From assembly GCA_002455275.1 (NCBI GenBank), contig DKKO01000003.1, positions 98,850 through 138,475 on the forward strand: a DNA stretch of 39,626 nucleotides, given 5' to 3'. The notes beneath the pieces were generated by a model that was not told the origin of the DNA, did not search any database, and saw nothing but the letters and a program-made list of their open reading frames with translations. The position numbers and the translations under genes were made by a program. Origin of the DNA: Candidatus Saccharibacteria bacterium UBA6664 (lineage in GTDB: Bacteria; Patescibacteriota; Saccharimonadia; Saccharimonadales; Saccharimonadaceae). Positions 7,439 through 14,082 of the stretch are shown in pieces; the stretch's first letter is position 1; each line of letters opens with the position of its first letter.

Positions 7439-7625
7439 ATCGTAAGGGGACGGAACACACACACCGACGCAAAGTCAAAAATTCCGGTCGCACTGACGAT
7501 GCCAGCGGTTGCGTTGCTCCCGGACTCGTATGAGGAACCCGGGGGCACGCACCGCTGCGAACCACCATCAAAACGAACACACTAAAAATACGCACCCGCA
7601 AACTATCGCGGGTGCGTATTATATT
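7439..7625 (+). ncRNA. Candidate structured small RNA 1 (about 185 nt)
   Basis: This region has no credible protein gene. Hairpin A pairs GACGGAA (7449-7455) with TTCCGGTC (7482-7489), with one bulged G. Hairpin B pairs CAGCGGT (7503-7509) with ACCGCTG (7551-7557) and, inside it, TGCTCCCGG (7515-7523) with CCGGGGGCA (7539-7547). A C/A-rich unpaired stretch (7558-7587) follows, then a perfect 12-bp hairpin (7589-7620). The inner stem contains a T-G pair that is a legal wobble only on plus, which supports this strand. I could not match it to SRP RNA (no GGAAG loop), tmRNA, RNase P RNA or 6S RNA. Confidence 0.55.
7589..7625. terminator. Strong terminator hairpin after RNA 1
   Basis: ATACGCACCCGC (7589-7600) and GCGGGTGCGTAT (7609-7620) form a perfect 12-bp stem over an 8-nt loop. 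On plus it is followed by an A/T-rich tail, ATATTTG. On minus it is followed by a T-run, so it could work in both directions. Confidence 0.75.
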
Positions 7626-7634
7626 TGCTATACT
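7626..7634 (+). promoter_or_regulatory. Extended -10 of the second structured RNA
   Basis: TTGC-TATACT: the hexamer is 7629-7634 with TGC immediately before it. There is no good -35, because that position lies in the preceding terminator. Predicted start near 7641 falls 2 nt before the first paired base of RNA 2. Confidence 0.45.
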
Positions 7635-7640
7635 TGCCTG

Positions 7641-7785
7641 TAAGCTGCGGGAGCGGGGAATTTTCAGGCGGTAGAGCGCCTGAGCTTCGCATAAGAGCCA
7701 GACTAGGCTCAGCGATGACTGGTACTCGCTCTCGCAGCTACCAACTCCCGGTGAGCGCCCACGCGCTCCCGGGACATTCTGTTTA
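7641..7785 (+). ncRNA. Candidate structured small RNA 2 with a three-way junction
   Basis: A 13-bp closing stem pairs 7643-7655 (AGCTGCGGGAGCG) with 7727-7739 (CGCTCTCGCAGCT). Its one non-Watson-Crick position is G-U on plus but would be A-C on minus, so plus is the coding strand. Inside are P2, TCAGGCG/CGCCTGA (7664-7670 with 7677-7683, loop GTAGAG), and P3, TCGC/GCGA plus GAGCC/GGCTC (7687-7715, loop AGACTA). This gives a three-way junction with purine-rich joining strands. A GC-rich hairpin (7747-7773) follows. I know no family with this layout, and no gene follows in cis on plus, so it is more likely a trans-acting RNA than a riboswitch. Confidence 0.55.
7747..7773 (+). terminator. GC-rich hairpin after RNA 2
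   Basis: CCCGG-T-GAGCGC (7747-7758) pairs with GCGCTC-CCGGG (7763-7773) over a CCAC loop with one bulged T. The following ACATTCTGTTTAT is only moderately T-rich. It lies just beyond the rplA stop, so it could also limit rplA read-through on minus. Confidence 0.5.
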
Positions 7786-7789
7786 TAGA

Positions 7790-8764
7790 CTAGTTAACGA
7801 CGTTTTCAACTTTGATGCCAGGACCCATGGTGGTGCTAACACTGGTTGTTTTAACGTATGCAGACTTAAGACTTGATGGCTTTTGTGACTGTAGACTGTC
7901 GAAAAATGCTTTGGCATTGTCGGCTAGCTTGGCAGCGCCGAAGCTTACCTTACCAATAGCAAGGTGTACGATGGCTTGCTTGTCGACACGGTATTCTACC
8001 TTACCAGCTTTTGCCTCAGTTACCGCCTTGGCAACATCGGTGGCAACGGTACCAGCTTTAGGGTTTGGCATAAGGCCACGTGGACCAAGCAGACGAGCAT
8101 ATTTACCAAGCTTTGGCATATACTGTGGAGTTGCTACGAGAATGTCAAAGTTTAGCTCTTCTTTGTCGAGCTGCTTTAAGAAATCTTCGTCACCGACTAC
8201 ATCAGCACCAGCTTTTTTAGCAGCAGCATGGTCTGAATCTGGAGCAAACACTGCAACGCGCACTGTTTTACCAGTTCCGTGAGGCAGGCTTACTGTTGCA
8301 CGGATATTTTGATCTGCCTGACGAGGGTCTACACCAAGACGTACGTGTACTTCAACACTTGCGTCAAACTTTGCAGGATTGGTCTTTACGGCTAGTTCAA
8401 GTGCATCTGCAAGGCCATACACCCTATCTTTTTCAAGCTGTTTCGCAACTTCTTGGTACTTTTTACCGCGGCGTTCGATGAGTGGTCGAGTGACTGGCTT
8501 CGGGCCTTTCTTTACGTGAGCAGCAGCTTCTTGAGATTGTGGAGTAGTATCACCAGCATCTTTGCGAGCTTCTTTTTCGGCTTTTTCATCGGCTTCTTTT
8601 AGAGCTTTTCCAGAGCGCTTACCTGCCTTTGCGGTGTGAGCTTCACGAACTTCGTGGTGCTCGGCTCCAGCAATAGCCGCCTCAATCTCGGCAATTGTGT
8701 TTTTCTCGCTCACTTCGAGCTTTAGTTCTTTTGCTTTCTCAAGCAATTCGGCTTTTTTAGCCAT
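7790..8764 (-). CDS. rplA: 50S ribosomal protein L1 with long N-terminal extension
   Basis: L1 forms the mobile stalk at the E site of the large subunit. The family core starts near residue 95 (RRGKKYQEVAKQLEKDRVYGL) and includes the PHGTGKTVRVAVFA strand, ATPQYMPKLGKYARLLGPRGLMPNPKAGTV and the C-terminal VKTTSVSTTMGPGIKV. The 324-aa length exceeds the usual 230. The extra N-terminal part begins AELLEKAKELKLEVSEKNTIAEIEAAI, which resembles a SAP/HeH-type helix-extended-loop-helix, followed by an Ala/Lys/Glu-rich linker. The role of this domain is unknown. The SD is weak (AAAGGA about 12 nt before the ATG). Unusually, the trehalose gene separates rplA from rplK. Confidence 0.95.
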   Translation of the reverse strand: MAKKAELLEKAKELKLEVSEKNTIAEIEAAIAGAEHHEVREAHTAKAGKRSGKALKEADEKAEKEARKDAGDTTPQSQEAAAHVKKGPKPVTRPLIERRGKKYQEVAKQLEKDRVYGLADALELAVKTNPAKFDASVEVHVRLGVDPRQADQNIRATVSLPHGTGKTVRVAVFAPDSDHAAAKKAGADVVGDEDFLKQLDKEELNFDILVATPQYMPKLGKYARLLGPRGLMPNPKAGTVATDVAKAVTEAKAGKVEYRVDKQAIVHLAIGKVSFGAAKLADNAKAFFDSLQSQKPSSLKSAYVKTTSVSTTMGPGIKVENVVN

Positions 8765-8835
8765 AAGGTTATTGAATCCTTTCTGTGGTACGAACGCTAG
8801 TTTTACTAGCTCCCATCATTGATATGTATACTTTT

Positions 8836-8894
8836 AGTATACTACAAAACTCTAGTTTTGTACAGTTTAGTATATCGAGCAACAAGCGTATACT
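8836..8894. promoter_or_regulatory. Divergent rplA / trehalose gene promoter region
   Basis: On minus, TGTACA (8859-8864), 17 nt, TATACT (8836-8841) would start the rplA message with a leader of about 65 nt. On plus, TATACT (8889-8894) lies 9 nt before the ATG at 8904, with only a weak -35 (TTTAGT, 8866-8871). The interval is rich in TATAC/GTATA repeats and in an AAAACT/AGTTTT palindrome (8847-8859). Confidence 0.5.
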
Positions 8895-8903
8895 AGTAAC
8901 AGA

Positions 8904-11081
8904 ATGAGTTCACACACGTTAGTGGTGGTGTCTAATCGTCTGCCTATTTCGGTACGTCGTGTTGATGGCGAGCTGGTATTTGAATCTAGTAGTGGCGGGC
9001 TCGCCACGGCAATGTCATCGCTTACAGATGAAGATCGCGTATGGGTCGGTTGGCCAGGTATTCCGGCTGAAACGTTAACCGCATCTGAAAAATCACTCAT
9101 CGCAAAAGAGTTTGCAAAGCACGGCTACTACCCTGTTCACCTTACGACCGAGCAAGTTGAGCTATTTTACGAGGGGTATGCTAATGATACTCTGTGGCCA
9201 CTATTTCACTACTTCCAGGCTCATGCCAAGCATAAACGCGAGTACTGGCGAGCATATCAAGTAGTAAACCAACGTTTTGCAGATGCAGTTGCGCGCGTAG
9301 CTCGCAGTGATGCCACTGTCTGGGTACACGACTATCACCTGTTGCTTCTGCCTGCGATGCTTCGCAAAAAAATGCCGCAGCTTTCGATAGGTTTTTTCCT
9401 GCACGTACCCTTTCCGTCGTTTGAAATTTTTCGCTTACTTCCTGAGCGCGATGAGATCTTGCGGGGACTTCTGGGCGCAGACTTGCTTGGTTTTCATGTC
9501 TACGACTACGCCAGACACTTTTTAAGTAGTTGCTTGCGGCTTCTCGGTATGCAAAACCACCATGGTTCACTAGAATATGCTGGGCGACGCGTGAGAGTTG
9601 ATGCGTATCCGATAGGAATTGACTTCAAGAAGTTTACGGAAAGTATTCGACAACCTGATGCTCAGGAAGCGCTTGAGGCGCTGAATGAGGCGTATGAAGA
9701 TCAGAAAGTGATTATTTCGATAGATAGGCTCGACTACTCGAAAGGAATTGAGCAGCGACTTGAAGGCTTTTCAAGCTTTCTCGAAAATAACCCGAAATAC
9801 CTGGGTAATGTACGGCTTGTGATGGTTGCCGTACCTTCCAGAACAGAGGTAGAAACATACCAAGACCTGCGTGATCATATAGAGCTGATGGTGAGCCGCA
9901 TTAATGGGACATTTGGCACCACCGAATGGGCGCCAATCTCGTATCAATTCCAAAATCTCCCGTTTGCAGAAGTGCTTGCACTTTACAATCGAGCCGACGT
10001 TGCCCTGGTGACCCCACTTCGGGATGGTATGAACCTCGTGGCAAAGGAATTCGTTGCAGCAAAATGTAAGCAACCAGGTGTATTGATACTAAGTGAAATG
10101 GCGGGAGCGATAGACGAGCTACCAGAAGCACTCAGCATCAATCCTAATGATGCAAAGTCTATCGAGAAGGCTTTGGTAAAAGCGCTTTCGATGTCTAAGT
10201 TAGAACAGCGTAAACGGCTTGAAGCCATGCAAAAACGGATTGCTGAATACACTGTAAGTGAATGGAGTGCTGACTTCTTAGACGATTTGCATGAAATACG
10301 CGAAGAAAGTGCTTCTACACAGCGAAAATTGCTTACTATTGACCAAATAGATACAATTCGAAAACGGTTTACCTCAGCAAAAAAGCCACTCGTGGTGCTC
10401 GACTATGATGGAACTCTTCAGACCTTTAAATCTAGCCCGTCTACTGCACTGGCGCGACCTTCGGTAGACTTGATGCGACTACTTAAAACATTGCGCAAGC
10501 ATGCCAACCTGGCTATCGTAAGTGGCCGTAAACAAAGTAGTCTTGATACGTGGTTTCGTGGAACCGACTTTATCCTCGTTGCTGAACACGGTGCTTGGAT
10601 AAAAACTGACGGTGCTTGGAAAAATACAGTTGGCTCATTTGAAGCCGCTAAGGCCTTGGCGCTCCCCCTATTCCAGAAATATAGTTCACGCACGCCGGGT
10701 TCTTTGATAGAGGAAAAAGATTATGCACTTGTGTGGCATTACCGTATGGTTCCACCAGATCTAGCGTATGTTCGGCTATCGAACTTAAAGCACGAGCTCG
10801 AAAGTGAGCTGAATGAAGACGAAGTAGGTATTCATAGCGGCAACAAGATTCTAGAAATTAAGCCGAAACACGTGCATAAAGGCAGAGTTTTACGGGACTT
10901 GATACGCGAACTTGCCCCAGATTTCGTACTGGCTGCTGGCGATGATTATACAGATGAAGATATGTTTGAAGAGCTGCCACGTGACGGCGTGGGCATCAAG
11001 GTAGGCTTTGGCGAAACAAAAGCTCGCTACCAAGTAGCGAGCGTTGAGCAGATGATAGCGCTACTGCGCAGTCTGTGTTAG
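8904..11081 (+). CDS. Bifunctional trehalose-6-phosphate synthase/phosphatase
   Basis: It probably makes trehalose in two steps from UDP- or ADP-glucose and glucose-6-phosphate. Residues 1-470 are a GT20 synthase (OtsA type): SNRLPISV near residue 8, VWVGWPG, WVHDYHLL (140-147), RLDYSKG (275-281) and RDGMNLVAKEF from about 373. Residues 490-725 are a HAD phosphatase (OtsB type): DYDGT (500-504, nucleophile Asp500), the SGRKQSS motif, VAEHGAW, the IKPKHVHKG lysine region and GDDYTDED (679-686). Both halves look intact. The fused order matches TPS-TPP proteins of several bacteria and eukaryotes. No SD is present and a leaderless start is predicted. The stop overlaps the rplK stop by 4 nt. Confidence 0.93.
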   Translation: MSSHTLVVVSNRLPISVRRVDGELVFESSSGGLATAMSSLTDEDRVWVGWPGIPAETLTASEKSLIAKEFAKHGYYPVHLTTEQVELFYEGYANDTLWPLFHYFQAHAKHKREYWRAYQVVNQRFADAVARVARSDATVWVHDYHLLLLPAMLRKKMPQLSIGFFLHVPFPSFEIFRLLPERDEILRGLLGADLLGFHVYDYARHFLSSCLRLLGMQNHHGSLEYAGRRVRVDAYPIGIDFKKFTESIRQPDAQEALEALNEAYEDQKVIISIDRLDYSKGIEQRLEGFSSFLENNPKYLGNVRLVMVAVPSRTEVETYQDLRDHIELMVSRINGTFGTTEWAPISYQFQNLPFAEVLALYNRADVALVTPLRDGMNLVAKEFVAAKCKQPGVLILSEMAGAIDELPEALSINPNDAKSIEKALVKALSMSKLEQRKRLEAMQKRIAEYTVSEWSADFLDDLHEIREESASTQRKLLTIDQIDTIRKRFTSAKKPLVVLDYDGTLQTFKSSPSTALARPSVDLMRLLKTLRKHANLAIVSGRKQSSLDTWFRGTDFILVAEHGAWIKTDGAWKNTVGSFEAAKALALPLFQKYSSRTPGSLIEEKDYALVWHYRMVPPDLAYVRLSNLKHELESELNEDEVGIHSGNKILEIKPKHVHKGRVLRDLIRELAPDFVLAAGDDYTDEDMFEELPRDGVGIKVGFGETKARYQVASVEQMIALLRSLC

Positions 11082-11503
11082 TCGGCGACTTCTACGCCCA
11101 TTGAGCGAGCGGTACCGGCAATAACCTTAATTCGACCTTCTTCGTCAATTGCGTTTAGCTGGTCTTTCTTTGCTTCGGCGATTTCAGCTAGTTGAGCTCG
11201 GGTAATTTTGCCAACTTTTTCAGCGTGCGGCTTGCCACTGCCCTTTTTGATGCCAACTTTTTCACGAATCATATCGTCTACTGGTTGGCCGAGGCTCTTC
11301 CAGTCAAACGAACGGTCTTCGTATACTTTAACGTGAACGATCACGTCCTTGCCCATTAGGTCTTTGGTTGCGTCGTTGAATGGATTGATGAAATCCATCA
11401 TGTTGAGGCCCCATTGACCTAGAATTGAGCCAACAGGAGGCCCAGCGGTAGCACGACCGGCTGGAATACGTAACTTCAAGTTACCAATAACTTTTTTTGC
11501 CAT
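11078..11503 (-). CDS. rplK: 50S ribosomal protein L11
   Basis: L11 sits in the GTPase-associated centre. I choose the ATG at 11501-11503 (MAKKVIGNLKL), giving 141 aa, the exact family length; an upstream in-frame start would add 23 residues from the leader. Family marks are RIPAGRATAGPPVGSILGQWGLN, FNDATKD and KADAEKVGKI-like GKPHAEKVGKITRAQL, then IKVIAGTARSMGVEV. An AAAGGAA lies 11 nt upstream as a distant SD. The message has a leader of about 147 nt. The stop codon overlaps that of the convergent trehalose gene. Confidence 0.95.
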   Translation of the reverse strand: MAKKVIGNLKLRIPAGRATAGPPVGSILGQWGLNMMDFINPFNDATKDLMGKDVIVHVKVYEDRSFDWKSLGQPVDDMIREKVGIKKGSGKPHAEKVGKITRAQLAEIAEAKKDQLNAIDEEGRIKVIAGTARSMGVEVAD

Positions 11504-11650
11504 CTCTTTATTATTTCCTTTCAGGTAATAAGACAAACCTACGGTTTTTCTCATCGCTCCGGGCACTGGCAAAGCCAGCTGCTCGGGCTGCTCTTTTCCC
11601 TATCTAAGAGCTTACTGCTAAATTATTGAAGCTATTTTGCAGTGCGTAAC
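11504..11650 (-). promoter_or_regulatory. Structured rplK leader, possible autoregulatory site
   Basis: Between the predicted start (about 11650) and rplK, the minus RNA can form ACTGC/GCAGT, CTCTT/AAGAG, CTGGC-TTT-GCCAG within a longer GC-rich stem, and AAACC/GGTTT. In E. coli, L1 represses rplK-rplA by binding such a leader. No consensus L1 site can be claimed here, and rplA is now a separate unit. Confidence 0.4.
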
Positions 11651-11656
11651 GGACTA

Positions 11657-11685
11657 ATTGTATCAGCTTTGAGCTAATTCTTCAA
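11657..11685 (-). promoter_or_regulatory. rplK promoter inside the 91-aa gene
   Basis: Minus strand: TTGAAG (11680-11685), 17-nt spacer, TACAAT (11657-11662). The -35 lies inside the last codons of the upstream 91-aa gene. Predicted start is near 11650. Confidence 0.7.
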
Positions 11686-11938
11686 GTGCTAGATGCGCTT
11701 CTTCTGGGGTCATATGACCGGCTTCTACTGCAGCTAGTATATCGCGCTGCTCTGGTGTTGCCTCAGTCCACGTACGTGGCTGACCATCGTAATGTGTGTC
11801 TGCTGCATGAGAGCCATCGACGAAGTTTCGTTGAGCAGCCATACTTGCTTCTTGAGCGCGTGATGCTGCAAGGTCGGCATCAGTCCAGCCCATGTAGATT
11901 CCGCGAGTTGCGCCGCCTTCTGGGAAATGCTCGCTCAT
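11663..11938 (-). CDS. Hypothetical protein, 91 aa, between nusG and rplK
   Basis: It is a small acidic soluble protein of unknown family. The N-terminal part has Gly/Ala-rich and Trp-containing segments (GGATRGIYMGWTDADLAAS), and the C-terminal part (TPEQRDILAAVEAGHMTPEEAHLALEELAQS) looks like a short helical hairpin resembling the SHOCT-like pattern of helices that end many bacterial proteins; this is inference. The ATG lies 2 nt after the nusG stop, so it is probably co-translated with nusG. The SD is weak. Confidence 0.68.
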   Translation of the reverse strand: MSEHFPEGGATRGIYMGWTDADLAASRAQEASMAAQRNFVDGSHAADTHYDGQPRTWTEATPEQRDILAAVEAGHMTPEEAHLALEELAQS

Positions 11939-11940
11939 GA

Positions 11941-12486
11941 CTAAACCTTCTTTACCTGTAAGGCATCTAGCTCGACAGGTGTGTCTCGCCCAAACATGCT
12001 TACCATTACGCGAATCTTGCCCTTCATAGCGTCGATTTCAGAAATAGCGCCATCGAAGCCCTTAAACGGACCATCGGTGATAGAGACCACTTCGCCTTCA
12101 GAGAAGTCAATGTGGTGCTTAGGATCTTCCACGCCCATACGCTTTTTGATTTTGCTAATCTCGGCGTCTGACACAGGAGTAGGCTCTGTACCACTTCCCA
12201 CGAAACCAGTAACGCCAGGAGTGTTTCGCACGATGTACCAAGTTTCGTCGGTCAGTTTCATTTCAACAAGCACGTAGCCTTGGAAAATTTTCTTTTCAAC
12301 AACTTTGCGTTTGCCGTTTTTAATCTCAATTTGCTTTTCTTTCGGCACCATCACATCGAAAATTTTGTCGGCCATGTCGACGGCGTTTATGCGCTGGCGA
12401 ACACTTTCGGCAACTTTTTCTTCATAGCCACTGTAGGTATGCACGGCATACCATTGGCGAGTAGAGTCGTATCGATTTTTTGACAT
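11941..12486 (-). CDS. nusG: Transcription termination/antitermination factor NusG
   Basis: NusG binds RNA polymerase and links it to Rho or the ribosome. The 181-aa sequence has the NGN domain (RQWYAVHTYSGYEEKVAESV, then IFQGYVLVEMKLTDETWYIVRNTPGVTGFVG) and the C-terminal KOW domain (GEVVSITDGPFKGFDGAISEID). The length is typical. The SD is GAGAAGG directly before the ATG. It lies 11 nt after secE, the usual pair. Confidence 0.97.
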   Translation of the reverse strand: MSKNRYDSTRQWYAVHTYSGYEEKVAESVRQRINAVDMADKIFDVMVPKEKQIEIKNGKRKVVEKKIFQGYVLVEMKLTDETWYIVRNTPGVTGFVGSGTEPTPVSDAEISKIKKRMGVEDPKHHIDFSEGEVVSITDGPFKGFDGAISEIDAMKGKIRVMVSMFGRDTPVELDALQVKKV

Positions 12487-12497
12487 TTCCTTCTCTC

Positions 12498-12836
12498 TTA
12501 TTTCAAAATTAATTCAAATACGTATTTGTAACCTGCGTCGAGTAGCAAAATAAACACTACAAAAAACGCAGAGAATGCCAGCACGGCGCCAGTAAGACCC
12601 CATGTAGCTGAGCGACTTGGCCAGTGTACTTGGCGTAGCTCAAACCATGCACCTTTGAAATAGCCTGTAACCGGGCTAAGTAGTTTACCAACGCGTGTTT
12701 GTCGCTTTTGTTTAACGACCTTTACTTTAGCAGTCTTCGCAGGTGCTTTAGCCGACTTTTTTGCCTTTGAAGGCTTGTCGTCGGATGCGGCAATGCGAGT
12801 GACCGTTTCGGTTTTTGACGATGCTTTTTTAGCCAC
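12498..12836 (-). CDS. secE: Preprotein translocase subunit SecE
   Basis: It is the single-span SecE that clamps SecY. I choose GTG at 12834-12836 (112 aa, V/MAKKASSKTET): a GGAAAGG SD lies upstream, and the predicted promoter starts transcription near 12853, downstream of the alternative TTG at 12857. Residues 1-55 are a Lys/Ala/Ser-rich extension; the conserved part is GKLLSPVTGYFKGAWFELRQVHWPSR, followed by one membrane helix (about 80-105). Bacterial SecE is often 60-65 aa; the basic extension is typical of this lineage as far as I recall. Confidence 0.9.
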   Translation of the reverse strand: MAKKASSKTETVTRIAASDDKPSKAKKSAKAPAKTAKVKVVKQKRQTRVGKLLSPVTGYFKGAWFELRQVHWPSRSATWGLTGAVLAFSAFFVVFILLLDAGYKYVFELILK

Positions 12837-12859
12837 GTGTTGAAATACCTTTCCCAATT

Positions 12860-12888
12860 AAATAAATCTGCTTACTGCAGACTGTCAA
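12860..12888 (-). promoter_or_regulatory. secE-nusG promoter
   Basis: Minus strand: a consensus TTGACA (12883-12888), 17-nt spacer, TTATTT (12860-12865). Predicted start near 12853 leaves a 17-nt leader with an SD before the GTG start. Confidence 0.65.
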
Positions 12889-12939
12889 GTACCACTATAG
12901 CTCACCACTGTTGATGAGTCAAGTGGTACAATAGTACTA

Positions 12940-14079
12940 ATGATTATTTTTTGCTTGCTATTGCTATCGAGTGTAGCCTTGCTATGGGTAGTAGCTAGAT
13001 TGCTTTGGGGCTTGCAACGATTCAAATTTCGACCTGCATTCACCCCAGATGATGCAGAACTGCCGACCGTTTCAGTATGTATACCAGCTCGCAATGAAAT
13101 GCACGCATTGGCGCAGTGTCTTGAATACGTGCTTTCAAGCGACTATGAAAAGCTAGAAATTTTGGTGCTCGATGATAGCTCAAAAGACGATACCTCACTG
13201 ATAATTCGCTCGTTTGCTCATGCGGGCGTACGTTTTGTGCCGGGTAAGACATTACCAGAAGGCTGGCTCGGTAAAAATCATGCCTACAAAACTTTGGCGG
13301 AAGAAGCCAGTGGCGACTACTTGTTGTTTATGGACGTCGATACACTGGTGCAGCCGAAGACGATATCTCAGCTCGTCGGCCAACTTTTAGCCGCAAAAGT
13401 ATCTATGTTGTCGGTGCTTCCACGGCGTGAAGATACAGCTAGAATGAGCGCGATACTTGGCTCAATGCGGTATTTGTGGGATGTTTTGCTCGCTTTTCGA
13501 GAGACGCCACCGGCGACAAGTGCGCTTTGGATGATTAAGCGCGAAAACTTGCTGGCTCTCGATAAAGGGCTTGATTCGTATGCTGCTTCGGTTCGGCCAG
13601 AGATGCACATCGCTCGCTACTTGCAGAAGACCAAACAATATTATTACTTGGTTGCTTCACATTCACTAGGGGTGCGCTATGAAAAGCGCTGGAAATCACA
13701 GGTCGCCTCTAGTGAACGAATGTACTACCCTATGTTTGGCCATACGATTCCCGGCGCACTGTTTGCGGTAAGCATGCTGTCACTTCTTTGGTTGCCGTTT
13801 GTCGCAAGCGGGTACTTGCTTGTGCAAAATGATTCGCTGGCTTGGTTTGCACTTGCTCTAAGCGCAGGGCTGTACGTATGGTTTAGCGCGTTTACTCTTA
13901 CGGTATATCGCGGCGGTTGGATGGTGCTACGAATCGTACTGCTACCCTATCTGCTATCACAAGAAATCATTTTGCTCATCTGGAGCACGATTAGGCATCT
14001 GACGGGTACGGTTACTTGGAAAGATCGTAAAGTGCACGCCCAGCCGTTGCACCCCGCGCATTATAGTATCGATGAATAA
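12940..14079 (+). CDS. Family 2 glycosyltransferase, membrane-bound
   Basis: A GT-A fold enzyme, probably moving a sugar onto a lipid carrier. Residues 1-25 form an N-terminal membrane helix. The domain follows: VSVCIPARNEMHALAQCLE (about residues 45-63), EILVLDDSSKDDT (sugar-nucleotide Asp pair) and DYLLFMDVDTLVQP with the DxD-like DVD near residue 133. The C-terminal third contains three or four membrane helices. The overall plan resembles CrtQ-like and hopanoid-type glucosyltransferases (HpnB); the substrate is unknown. A TGG-TACAAT -10 (12927-12932) lies 7 nt before the ATG with no SD, so it is predicted leaderless. The stop is 3 nt from that of the convergent kinase. Confidence 0.87.
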   Translation: MIIFCLLLLSSVALLWVVARLLWGLQRFKFRPAFTPDDAELPTVSVCIPARNEMHALAQCLEYVLSSDYEKLEILVLDDSSKDDTSLIIRSFAHAGVRFVPGKTLPEGWLGKNHAYKTLAEEASGDYLLFMDVDTLVQPKTISQLVGQLLAAKVSMLSVLPRREDTARMSAILGSMRYLWDVLLAFRETPPATSALWMIKRENLLALDKGLDSYAASVRPEMHIARYLQKTKQYYYLVASHSLGVRYEKRWKSQVASSERMYYPMFGHTIPGALFAVSMLSLLWLPFVASGYLLVQNDSLAWFALALSAGLYVWFSAFTLTVYRGGWMVLRIVLLPYLLSQEIILLIWSTIRHLTGTVTWKDRKVHAQPLHPAHYSIDE

Positions 14080-14082
14080 GAT

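Noticed and set aside
7641..7740. Hammerhead-type ribozyme in RNA 2
   Set aside because: The three-way junction and a GATGA string were suggestive, but the required CUGAUGA and GAAA core segments are not present in the joining regions.
7439..7785. SRP 4.5S RNA, tmRNA, RNase P RNA or 6S RNA
   Set aside because: No GGAAG-type SRP loop with flanking CAGG/AGCAG, no tmRNA tRNA-like ends or tag frame, no RNase P core blocks, and no clear 6S central bubble with paired ends. I leave both RNAs unassigned.
7625..7876. 83-residue plus-strand reading frame over RNA 2 and the rplA 3' end
   Set aside because: It starts with TTG inside the -10 region, has Cys/Arg/Gly-rich low-complexity composition and overlaps rplA antisense. 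The RNA structure explains the sequence better.
12837..12857. TTG start for secE at 12857
   Set aside because: The predicted transcription start (about 12853) lies downstream of this TTG, and the GTG at 12836 has a GGAAAGG SD and gives the usual MAKK-like start.
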